From the NCBI GenBank assembly GCA_031363055.1, contig JANLTP010000016.1, positions 1 through 28,331 on the forward strand: 28,331 nt of DNA, given 5' to 3'. The translations under genes and the position numbers were made by a program. Below, in pieces: positions 15,870 to 22,747 of this stretch. The notes beneath the pieces are model-generated. The model saw only the letters and a program-made list of their open reading frames with translations, was not told the origin of the DNA and searched no databases. How positions within the stretch are numbered: position 1 is the first letter of the stretch; every line of letters begins with the position of its first letter. The DNA is from JANLTP01 sp031363055. GTDB lineage: Bacteria; Pseudomonadota; Gammaproteobacteria; Burkholderiales; Burkholderiaceae_E.

Positions 15870-15885
15870 TAGGAAGGGCTTTGAT

Positions 15886-16132
15886 GTGGCTCGGACTCTC
15901 GGGACGCTTCCGTGCGCGGTGGAGTCCCCAAAATTCACGAGGAGTGGAAGCGCAATCTGCTGATCGACCGGCCTGACCTGACCAGCGCACAACTCGATCG
16001 CACGTCGGGTCTGATGGACCTGGCCATTCCGGACTGAATGGTGACCGGCCATGAAACGCTCATCGCCGGCCTGACGCTCCCGGACGCCGGCGACCTCCGC
16101 GTGCTCGCGGCCGTGATCCGCTGCAACGCCAA
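15886..16132 (+). pseudogene. Decayed PIN-domain toxin gene
   Basis: Translated in pieces, this region gives SGRFRARWSP, then after a frameshift near 15929 KIHEEWKRNLLIDRPDLT and LDRTSGLMDLAIPD, an in-frame TGA at 16035-16037, then MVTGHETLIAGLTLPDAGD and VLAAVIRC. This is the middle of a VapC-like PIN-domain RNase, where relatives read LFRARWTxxIHEEWxRNL and VTGYExLIxxLTLPD. Both the N-terminal catalytic Asp region and the C-terminal VTFNLxDF part are missing. It is a non-functional toxin relic next to an intact-looking toxin gene. Confidence 0.7.
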
Positions 16133-16178
16133 CGTAAAAGAGTTAAATCAGCAATACCGATATTCGGGCTTGTGTTGC

Positions 16179-16472
16179 TCAGGTTCGGCGCCGCATAGGC
16201 CACTGCTCGGCGCCGCGAAGAAGTCGAATAATTTCAATGTGGCTTGAGCGCTTAACCCGATCGACTGCGATGAACGGCGTACGAGCGATGATCAGTTCCC
16301 GTGTGCCTCGAACGCGGCCTGGCCTGCCCAACAAAGGATGCCGAAGAAGCGAATCGATCTGAACTTCAATCTCTTCGTCTTGCTGAATCGCGGCAAGGGA
16401 ATTGTCCCTGGCGATATAGTCGAGTTGTTCAATGCGATTGCGATCGGCCTCAGGCAGCCACTCGATAATCAA
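16179..16472 (-). CDS. ParE/RelE-family toxin
   Basis: 97 residues, the typical size for the ParE/RelE superfamily. The sequence IIEWLPEADRNRIEQLDYIA opens like many ParE-type toxins. GRPGRVRGTRELIIARTPFI and IEIIRLLRGAEQWP complete the family pattern; the usual VVYRV strand reads AVDRV here. Such toxins inhibit gyrase (ParE) or cleave mRNA (RelE), and sequence alone does not decide which. TTG start at 16472 overlaps the antitoxin stop (TTGA), as expected for coupled translation in a toxin-antitoxin operon. The frame is undamaged. Confidence 0.82.
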   Translation of the reverse strand: MIIEWLPEADRNRIEQLDYIARDNSLAAIQQDEEIEVQIDSLLRHPLLGRPGRVRGTRELIIARTPFIAVDRVKRSSHIEIIRLLRGAEQWPMRRRT

Positions 16473-16789
16473 GCGTCTGCCTTATCAGAGTCCTTATCCA
16501 AGACACGACGACGCCACGCGGCGCGGCGCCTCTTGCTTTCAGCTTTTACAGTCTCGTTCGACACCCATTGGGTCGTCGGATCATTGGCTTCCTGCATGCC
16601 TTTCGCAACTTGTTCTCTGAACCAGCGGTCATGCGCGGCTGCCGCATGCGCGAGTTTAAGTGACTGCGAAGCGTCAGGTCGATGATAAGTCGTCACCGTG
16701 TTCGGATCAAAATCTGCAGAGTCCACGTCGAAGCGGCTGATACCTACATCCTTCAGGTAACCGGCCAACGTCTCCAGTCTCTTGAACAC
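16469..16789 (-). CDS. Cognate antitoxin of the ParE-type toxin (possibly 5'-damaged)
   Basis: About 106 residues from GTG 16789. The C-terminal half (AHAAAAHDRWFREQV through the basic KRRRAAWRRRV) resembles antitoxins paired with ParE/RelE toxins. It directly precedes and overlaps the toxin gene. The coding-like frame extends further upstream (GLIVKHGVTERTLAATR) but has no start codon in frame. ATG at 16859, followed by GGG, would join that frame only if one G of the four-G run were absent. The annotated GTG start is therefore a fallback, and the N-terminus may have been lost by a one-base insertion. Confidence 0.6.
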   Translation of the reverse strand: MFKRLETLAGYLKDVGISRFDVDSADFDPNTVTTYHRPDASQSLKLAHAAAAHDRWFREQVAKGMQEANDPTTQWVSNETVKAESKRRRAAWRRRVLDKDSDKADA

Positions 16790-16899
16790 GCGCGCTTGTC
16801 CGCTGCGCGTGGCCGCAAGCGTGCGCTCGGTAACTCCGTGTTTGACGATCAGACCCCATCCGCCGGGCCGTCCGACCCCGCGGGCGTCGGAACGCCATG

Positions 16900-17072
16900 G
16901 TGATCGATCAACTCGTGACGATCGCCATCGACCTCGGTCACGATGGCGAAGACCCGGGTACCGTCGGTGCGGCGGGCCCGAGCAAAAAAGATGTCGTGCT
17001 GACCATCGGAAAAATACTACCCTGGTCGAGACCGCCTTCATCAGTAATCCCGAGGAAGAGAAGCGCCTGGCC
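16900..17072 (+). pseudogene. Internally deleted partial copy of amiC
   Basis: Bases 16900-17019 align with amiC 8785-8902, including VIDQLVTIAIDLGHDGEDPG and KKDVVLTIGKIL. Bases 17020-17072 align with 9348-9400, including LVETAFISNPEEEKRLA. About 445 bp of amiC between these blocks is missing, and the two blocks are in different frames. The zinc Glu of TREKD is replaced (PSKKD). By eye the first block is roughly 80-85% identical to amiC, while the second differs at only one or two bases. It is on the same strand as amiC and clearly non-functional. Confidence 0.9.
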
Positions 17073-17108
17073 CGCTCGCCCTCGCCAATCTTGCACTCGA
17101 TGCCGCGA

Positions 17109-17861
17109 CTAAGACGGCAGGCGCGCCGCAAAATCGACCGACGTACAGTAGAGCTGATCAGGCTCGTAGTGGCGAAACTCGGCCGCGATGGGCAAGTCAC
17201 CGATCTGCCCGAGCAAGTCGGCGCGCGGTTTGTGCGTGTCCGTCACAATAGGTAAGCCAGCGCGGCGGGCCGACTCAATGAAGTCAATCGGTCGCAGTCG
17301 ATTTCGGTACAACAAGTCGTTGTTCCAAAGTCGCCGCTGCTGGCTGGAAAATCGCAAATAATGAATTGGCGTAATCGAGCGGTCGAAGTAGGCGTAGTGG
17401 TCACCGCAATTCACGCCATGCAGTGCGATACCGTCGGCCGTTAACAGTCGCCGGGTTTCGTGCATCAGCGCATCCAGCACGCCGGCGGGTACATGTTCGA
17501 GCACGCTGTTTGAGAACACTAAGTCGACGCTGCGGTCGACTAGGCCACTGCGAGTGGCGGCCGCAGGTGCTTGATAATTGATCCCGGCCCTTCGCAGCAC
17601 GCTGGCACCATCGGGCTCGTGCATCAGGGTTTGCCACTGCGCCTTGACCTGAGCCGCATCGCGCCCAGAGGCAAGCGCAATCGCGCCCAATCGCTTCAGG
17701 TTGTCCATGTGGACCAACCAGTCTGCCTGGAACTTAGAGTCAATGTGTTCGGCCAGATTGCGCCGGCCACCAATCGCTCGCTGCAATGCGTCGTTCGCTT
17801 TGGTACCAAACGGGACTCGGGCAAGCACACCTTGCACCAACGCCTTCAATTTCCATTTCAT
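17109..17861 (-). CDS. SAM-dependent methyltransferase-like protein lacking motif I
   Basis: 250 residues. The second half is a recognisable class I methyltransferase: SVDLVFSNSVLEHVP (111-125), ETRRLLTADGIALHGV and the DHYAYFDRSITPIHYLRF segment of a particular Methyltransf_11-like family. Relatives have, between their N-terminal helix region and this block, a motif I of the type VVEIGTGW that binds SAM. Here the sequence runs directly from HMDNLKRLGAIALASG into the later part, so about 50 residues seem to be missing in frame. ATG 17861 is chosen as the family-like start MKWKLKAL; no good ribosome site is seen. Probably inactive or a partner protein. Confidence 0.65.
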   Translation of the reverse strand: MKWKLKALVQGVLARVPFGTKANDALQRAIGGRRNLAEHIDSKFQADWLVHMDNLKRLGAIALASGRDAAQVKAQWQTLMHEPDGASVLRRAGINYQAPAAATRSGLVDRSVDLVFSNSVLEHVPAGVLDALMHETRRLLTADGIALHGVNCGDHYAYFDRSITPIHYLRFSSQQRRLWNNDLLYRNRLRPIDFIESARRAGLPIVTDTHKPRADLLGQIGDLPIAAEFRHYEPDQLYCTSVDFAARLPS

Positions 17862-18274
17862 CGTTGCACGGCTCGTTGAGGTCTTTGGTGCATTGTGTGT
17901 GGAGGTAAGGAAATTCAAACCCTGTAATCGCGCTTGTGTTGCGTAGTTCGGCCGGTAAATTCAGTGGCTATCACTGGTTTTCGGCTGAGTTAAGCCTCAA
18001 AACATCTCTTTTTGCTGACGCTTGCAGCTCGCAGCCGCTCAAAGCGCAAGGCGAATGTCTACATTCAGCTCCCCGACACCCTGGACTGGGGTGAGGTGCG
18101 AACCGTAAACAGCGCGGCCTAGCTATACTCAACACCATGGTCAGCGTATTTTTTCCACCCAAATAATTGCTGACGACTGCCGCGCTATGAGCACGCATTC
18201 AACATAATTCAGTACGCGCGTCGAATGCGAAGTCGGCCCATGCTACTGATTAGTAGTTTCTATGGTGTCCTGAT
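17862..18274. other. Divergent intergenic region, no gene seen
   Basis: About 410 bp between the methyltransferase-like gene and the DUF2442 gene. I found only small dyads: CAGTG-5 nt-CACTG at 17962-17976, and CTACT-4 nt-AGTAG at 18243-18256 just before the DUF2442 gene. The second could be an operator. No RNA gene or conserved frame was recognised. Confidence 0.3.
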
Positions 18275-18529
18275 ATGAATCCACGTGTTATTTCCGTATC
18301 GCCTCTCGATGGCCACAGTTTGTTGATTCAATTCAACAATAAAGAACAACGCCGTCTGGACGTGAAGCCGTACCTCGCCTATTCGGTGTTCGAACAATTG
18401 CGCGAGAACGCGTTCTTTGCCCAAGTGCAGGCTGACCACGGTACCGTTAGTTGGCCGGGAGGAATCGACCTTGATCCCGACTCGGTTTACCTGGAAAGCG
18501 TGCCGGTCAACAGCACAGCCTCTGCGTGA
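18275..18529 (+). CDS. DUF2442 family protein
   Basis: 84 residues, the normal size for DUF2442. The pattern of an N-terminal strand pair, RRLDVKPYL, then VSWPGGIDLDPDSVYLESV near the end is the family hallmark. DUF2442 proteins are often encoded beside DUF4160 proteins, in arrangements that look like toxin-antitoxin pairs, but no DUF4160 gene was seen next to this one. It is therefore an orphan here. The biochemical role is unknown. Confidence 0.8.
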   Translation: MNPRVISVSPLDGHSLLIQFNNKEQRRLDVKPYLAYSVFEQLRENAFFAQVQADHGTVSWPGGIDLDPDSVYLESVPVNSTASA

Positions 18530-18589
18530 CTTGGTCGGCTTAATTTTTGGACACCACGCCATCAAATGATTTCAGAGACACTCACCCAC

Positions 18590-19063
18590 ATGAACCAAAT
18601 CTCGCTCGCCCTCGCCAGTCTCGCCCTCAGTGCGTGCACGACCATGGCTCCGCCGGAGAATCCGCAAGGCGTACACGGCATGATCGCGGTCAAAAGCGCG
18701 CACAGCGCCAAGGTGACCATGGATCGGTTTGAAGCCGCCGTGAAAGCCGCATCGATGAATGTTTTTGCCCGCGTCGATCATGCCGCCGGTGCACAACGCA
18801 TCGGCAAGAGTTTACGGCCGACCGAGGTATTGATCTGGGGCTCGCCGCAAGCCGGCACACCGATCCTCGAATGCAGCCAAACGGTTGGAATCGACCTGCC
18901 ACAGAAGGCCTTGGTCTGGCAGGATGCGAGCGGCGACGTCTACCTGGGCTGGAACGACCCCGTCCACCTGGTCACCCATCGCCACGAAACCAAGGGCTGT
19001 GAAGGGGTCACAACCGCTATCGCTCGTGCCTTGGCGGGATTTGCGAAGCAAGCTACACAGTAA
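18590..19063 (+). CDS. DUF302-domain lipoprotein
   Basis: 157 residues. The signal peptide ISLALASLALSAC has a good lipobox (LSAC), so the protein is likely anchored to the outer membrane or periplasmic face. The body is a DUF302 domain: VTMDRFEAAVKAASMNVFARVDHA, LIWGSPQAGTPILE, and DLPQKALVWQDASGDVYLGWNDP. DUF302 proteins are widespread and of unknown function. ATG at 18590 places the signal at the N-terminus; ATG 18566 would add eight residues. The ribosome site is weak for both. Confidence 0.85.
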   Translation: MNQISLALASLALSACTTMAPPENPQGVHGMIAVKSAHSAKVTMDRFEAAVKAASMNVFARVDHAAGAQRIGKSLRPTEVLIWGSPQAGTPILECSQTVGIDLPQKALVWQDASGDVYLGWNDPVHLVTHRHETKGCEGVTTAIARALAGFAKQATQ

Positions 19064-19088
19064 CGGCGGCCGCAGCTCGCGATCATGC

Positions 19089-19112
19089 CATGGCGCGGCG
19101 TGTCGTGCCATG
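19089..19112. terminator. Short hairpin between convergent genes
   Basis: CATGGCGC (19089-19096) pairs with GTGCCATG (19105-19112) through one G:U, with an 8-nt loop. It sits between the converging DUF302 and dedA genes. No U-tract follows, so this is only a candidate. Confidence 0.25.
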
Positions 19113-19134
19113 CGAGGGCGTACCCGTAGACGGT

Positions 19135-19782
19135 CTAACGGCTGCGTCGTGACTGCAGAAATGCCCGGACTGCCGTGAACACTGCGGGGAGTCCGGGAAT
19201 CACGATCATCGCCAGCGTCACCAGCGAGAAGTTTGCCTGTACCCAAGGCATGTTGCCGATCAAGTAGCCCAGCGTCACGAGACTGCCGACCCAGATGATT
19301 CCGCCTAAAATATCGAAGAACAAATACTTCGGATAGGTCATGGCGCCGACGCCGGCCACGAACGGCGCGAAGGTACGAACAAACGGCATGAAGCGCGCGA
19401 TGATGATGGTCATCGCGCCGTATTTTTCATAGAAATCATGGGTTTTATCAAACGCGGCCTTGTTGAACAGACGCGAATTTTCCCAGCGAAACACCTTCGG
19501 ACCCAGGTATCGGCCGATCCAGTAATTGCAGTTATCACCAATCACGGCGGCGCTGAACAGCACGAGCATCGTCAGCGGCAGGTTCAGCGCGCCGATGCCG
19601 GCCAACGCACCGGCCACAAAAAGCAGCGAGTCGCCCGGCAGAAACGGCATGATCACGACGCCGGTTTCAACAAACACAATTAAAAACAACAGGCCGTAAA
19701 TCCAGAAGCCATAGACCTGGGCCAGGCTGGCCAGATGTTTGTCCAGGTGCAGGAAAATGTCGAGTAGTTGGGCGATATCCAT
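19135..19782 (-). CDS. DedA family inner-membrane protein
   Basis: 215 residues, a multi-helix membrane protein of the DedA/VTT (SNARE-associated) family. Members act in membrane homeostasis and, in some cases, flip lipid carriers. Motifs include FVETGVVIMPFLPGDSLLF (about 39-57), the GDNCNYWIGRYLG loop and the arginine motif ARFMPFVRTFAPFVAG. ATG 19782 gives the usual N-terminus (MDIAQLLD); longer frames upstream run into the mutL promoter. A -10-like TATTAT ends only 8 nt before the ATG, so the transcript would have almost no leader. Confidence 0.9.
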   Translation of the reverse strand: MDIAQLLDIFLHLDKHLASLAQVYGFWIYGLLFLIVFVETGVVIMPFLPGDSLLFVAGALAGIGALNLPLTMLVLFSAAVIGDNCNYWIGRYLGPKVFRWENSRLFNKAAFDKTHDFYEKYGAMTIIIARFMPFVRTFAPFVAGVGAMTYPKYLFFDILGGIIWVGSLVTLGYLIGNMPWVQANFSLVTLAMIVIPGLPAVFTAVRAFLQSRRSR

Positions 19783-19790
19783 CGCCGGCG

Positions 19791-19812
19791 ATAATACCTG
19801 CGATCGTATAAT
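19791..19812. promoter_or_regulatory. Divergent -10 elements of dedA and mutL
   Basis: TATAAT at 19807-19812 (plus) points to mutL, and TATTAT at 19796..19791 (minus) points to dedA. The usual 6-8 nt spacing places each transcript start at or next to the start codon (19819/19822 and 19782). No ribosome binding site is visible for either gene. -35 elements are not convincing. Confidence 0.45.
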
Positions 19813-19821
19813 GTCGATGTG

Positions 19822-21735
19822 ATGTCTCTCATTGATCGTGACCAAAGCAACATCGAGCCGCTGGACGGTTCGGACGTCGTCATAACCGAACCGCTTACTA
19901 TCGCCCTGCTTCCCGACCGACTGATCAGCCAGATCGCCGCCGGTGAAGTCGTTGAAAGGCCAGCATCCGTGGTCAAGGAATTGCTGGAGAACGCACTCGA
20001 CAGCGGCGCTGGCCGTATTGATCTACGCCTCGAGGAAGGTGGCATCAAGCGAATTGTGGTCACCGACAACGGCGTCGGAATCGCCCACGAGCAACTGGGT
20101 CTGGCACTGACCCGACATGCCACCAGCAAGATCACCAGTCTGGCCGATCTCGAACGTGTTGCGAGCCTTGGATTTCGAGGTGAGGCACTGGCCTCGATTG
20201 CGTCGGTCGCGCGCTTGCGGCTGACCAGCCGCACCGCCGCCTGCGGGCACGCCGAGCAGATTGACAGCTGCGATGGCGCCATCACACCGGCGGCTGCCGC
20301 GATCGGAACGGCTGTCGAGGTGCTTGATCTTTATGCCGAGACGCCGGCGCGCCGCAAATTCCTGAAGTCTCAAGGCACCGAGACCGCGCACTGCATGGAG
20401 GCTTTTCGGCGCGTCGCTTTGGCGCATCCGCAAGTCGCCTTCACGGCGCGCGTCGATCAGCGAAAAGTCGAAGACTGGCCGGCCTGCACCTGGCAGGAGC
20501 GCGCGCTGGCAGGATTGGGTGATGAATTCATTCACGCACACCGCGTCGTCGAGCAATCGGCCGGTGATCTGTATGTACGTGGCATGCTTGGCGCACCGAC
20601 GGCAAGTCGGGCTCGCGCCGATCGGCAGTTTTTTTACGTCAACGGCCGCTTTGTCCGCGACCGTGTTTTGAGTCATGCACTGCGCCGCGCCTATAGCGAC
20701 GTCTTGCATGGTGATCGGCATGCGGCCTACGTACTGTTTCTGGCCATCGATCCTGAGCGGGTTGATGTCAACGTTCACCCCGCCAAGATTGAAGTGCGCT
20801 TTCGAGATTCGCAAGCCATCCACCGTTTTGTTTACGAAGTTGCGCGGGACGCTTTGCGCAGCGCCGCCGGCGAAAACGCCGCGCCCAGCAGCGCAAATTT
20901 TGGTGGCTCGGGCTTGCGGGGTATTATCCAATCCCAAGACAACCAACCTCAAGTCAACCAGCCTCAATTTATCCAAAATCAGGTCAACCAGCCTCGCGAT
21001 CAATATCGATTTGATTCATGGACGTCGCCGCCTGATCGAACTGAAGTCGCTGCCAGCCTGTCGTTTTATGAGCCCGGCGCCCTGCAACAGTTAGCTCAAA
21101 CTGCGCGCAGCGAGCCATCAAGCAATGGCGAACCCGCAGTGGGTGATGGCACACCGCCACTCGGTTATGCCCTGGCGCAATTGCAGGGCGTTTATCTGCT
21201 CGCGCAGAATGCGCAGGGATTGATTGTTGTGGATATTCATGCCGCGCATGAGCGGCTGGTCTTCGAGCGAATGAAGCGCGCTCACGATAATCAATCGCAA
21301 GCGATGCAGGCGCTGCTGATTCCGGTGACGTTTCGGGCTGATCCTTTGGAGGCCCGCGTCGTCGAGGAACAGGCGCTTGAACTGCTCGCGCTCGGGCTCG
21401 ATTGTTCGTTGATTGCCGCCAATCAGATCGCCGTGCGAGCGGTGCCCACCGCGTTGGCACACGCCGATGCAGCGGCGCTGGCGCGATCGGTGATTCAAGA
21501 GATGCTTGAACTGGGCGGCGAACAGGCCATGCTCGAGCGGCGCAATGCGCTGCTCGCCACCATGGCCTGTCATGCTGCCGTGCGCGCCAATCGCAAGCTC
21601 GGCATTGAAGAGATGAATGCGCTGCTCCGTGAGATGGAGCGCACGCCGGGCGCCGACCAGTGCAATCATGGACGGCCGACCTGGATTCAGGTCAGCCTGA
21701 ATGAACTGGATAAGTGGTTTCTGCGCGGACGTTGA
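19822..21735 (+). CDS. mutL: DNA mismatch repair protein MutL
   Basis: About 637 residues. MutL links MutS mismatch recognition to MutH or other nucleases and the UvrD helicase. The GHKL ATPase motifs are intact: QIAAGEVVERPASVVKELLENALDSG, VVTDNGVGI, RHATSKI and GFRGEALASI. The C-terminal domain has VDIHAAHERLVFERM instead of the DQHAxxExxxxE endonuclease motif, so it is the non-endonuclease type. An unusual extension of about 25 residues precedes the conserved start. ATG 19822 or GTG 19819 is the only available start. The interdomain linker carries a 4 x 15 bp repeat. Confidence 0.95.
   Translation: MSLIDRDQSNIEPLDGSDVVITEPLTIALLPDRLISQIAAGEVVERPASVVKELLENALDSGAGRIDLRLEEGGIKRIVVTDNGVGIAHEQLGLALTRHATSKITSLADLERVASLGFRGEALASIASVARLRLTSRTAACGHAEQIDSCDGAITPAAAAIGTAVEVLDLYAETPARRKFLKSQGTETAHCMEAFRRVALAHPQVAFTARVDQRKVEDWPACTWQERALAGLGDEFIHAHRVVEQSAGDLYVRGMLGAPTASRARADRQFFYVNGRFVRDRVLSHALRRAYSDVLHGDRHAAYVLFLAIDPERVDVNVHPAKIEVRFRDSQAIHRFVYEVARDALRSAAGENAAPSSANFGGSGLRGIIQSQDNQPQVNQPQFIQNQVNQPRDQYRFDSWTSPPDRTEVAASLSFYEPGALQQLAQTARSEPSSNGEPAVGDGTPPLGYALAQLQGVYLLAQNAQGLIVVDIHAAHERLVFERMKRAHDNQSQAMQALLIPVTFRADPLEARVVEEQALELLALGLDCSLIAANQIAVRAVPTALAHADAAALARSVIQEMLELGGEQAMLERRNALLATMACHAAVRANRKLGIEEMNALLREMERTPGADQCNHGRPTWIQVSLNELDKWFLRGR
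20938..20997 (+). repeat. In-frame tandem repeat, 4 x 15 bp, in mutL linker
   Basis: Units at 20938, 20953, 20968 and 20983 encode DNQPQ, VNQPQ, FIQNQ and VNQPR. Units 1, 2 and 4 are close copies; unit 3 is diverged. They lie in the flexible Gln-rich linker between the ATPase and dimerisation domains. Confidence 0.85.
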
Positions 21736-22739
21736 CGATTACACCTGCAATCCAATCTCCGGACGGCCCACTGAATAAGCCCGCGACCCGCAGTTCGCAA
21801 GCGCTGATTGCGCCGCGCTGGTTGCTGCTGCTGGCCTGCTATTTTGGACTGCAACCGGCCTCGGTGGATATGTATCTGGCGGCGCTTCCGCGGATGGTGG
21901 ATTCCTTTGCAAGCACTCCGGCTGCGGTGCAACTGACCTTGTCGGTTTTCATCGCCAGTTTTGCAAGCGCGCAACTGCTGGTCGGGCCGTTGTCGGATCG
22001 TTATGGCCGGCGTCCAGTGTGTCTGTATGGCTTGATGCTGGCTACCATCGGTGCAACGCTGGCCGCCATGGCACCGAGTCTTTCACTGCTCGTGCTTGCA
22101 CGGTTCCTGCAGGCTCTGGGTGTATGCAGTGTCGGGGTCTGCGCTCGCGCGATTGTTCGCGATCAGTACGAGCCGCACGCCGGCGCACAGGTGCTGTCGA
22201 AGGTATTGTCCTGGATGACACTGGCACCTTTTCTGAGCCCGATCGTTGGCGGAGTTGTGCTGCACTTCTGGGGCTGGCGCGCCTGCTTTGTCGTCATGGC
22301 CGCGCTGAGTCTGTTCGCCCTGATCGCCTGCTGGCGCTGGCAGGAAGAAAGCAATTCGAGTTTGAGCGTGAACGCGCTACAGGCGAGCCACCTGTGGCGC
22401 AACTATCGATCATTTTTGGCCTCGCGCGAGTATGTCAACTTCATGCTCATGCTGTTGGGCAGTTACTGCGCCATGTTTTCATTCATCAGCGTCTCTTCTT
22501 ATGTGTTGATTCGTGTCGTCGGCTTGGCCGAGTTCGCCTATGGGTTTGCATTTGCCTTCGTAACGCTTGGCTTTCTGTCCGGGACCATTGCGCTGCGCCA
22601 GTTGATGCCCATTGGCGGCTTGTCGTTGGTGCTGGCCAGTGGCGCCGGGCTGGCGTTCGCAGGCGGTGCGCTCATGCTGGCACTCGCACTGCTCGGGGTC
22701 TATACGCTCGCCGCCGTGGTGCTGCCGATTCCGGACTGA
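21714..22739 (+). CDS. Bcr/CflA-type MFS drug efflux transporter, 3'-truncated
   Basis: 341 residues. The Bcr/CflA pattern is clear: DMYLAALPRMVDSF at helix 1, LLVGPLSDRYGRRPV after helix 2, and SWMTLAPFLSPIVGG in helix 5. Normal members are about 400 residues with 12 helices. This one stops right after LAAVVLPIPD, in what should be helix 10 or 11, and miaA begins 8 nt later. The last one or two helices are missing, so export activity is doubtful. GTG 21714 (22-nt overlap with mutL) or TTG 21732 (TTGA overlap) may be the start. It is probably co-transcribed with mutL and miaA. Confidence 0.75.
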   Translation: MVSARTLTITPAIQSPDGPLNKPATRSSQALIAPRWLLLLACYFGLQPASVDMYLAALPRMVDSFASTPAAVQLTLSVFIASFASAQLLVGPLSDRYGRRPVCLYGLMLATIGATLAAMAPSLSLLVLARFLQALGVCSVGVCARAIVRDQYEPHAGAQVLSKVLSWMTLAPFLSPIVGGVVLHFWGWRACFVVMAALSLFALIACWRWQEESNSSLSVNALQASHLWRNYRSFLASREYVNFMLMLLGSYCAMFSFISVSSYVLIRVVGLAEFAYGFAFAFVTLGFLSGTIALRQLMPIGGLSLVLASGAGLAFAGGALMLALALLGVYTLAAVVLPIPD

Positions 22740-22747
22740 ACTCAGCG

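Noticed and set aside
16790..17200. Upstream extension of the antitoxin frame through the amiC relic
   Set aside because: The upstream part is antisense to amiC-derived sequence, so it is not part of a native antitoxin.
20023..21003. Minus-strand open frame of 326 codons inside mutL
   Set aside because: Antisense shadow of the MutL ATPase domain; no family features.
22019..22747. Upstream extension of the miaA frame through the transporter gene
   Set aside because: The residues are not MiaA-like, and the transporter is the real product there; ATG 22748 gives the family N-terminus.
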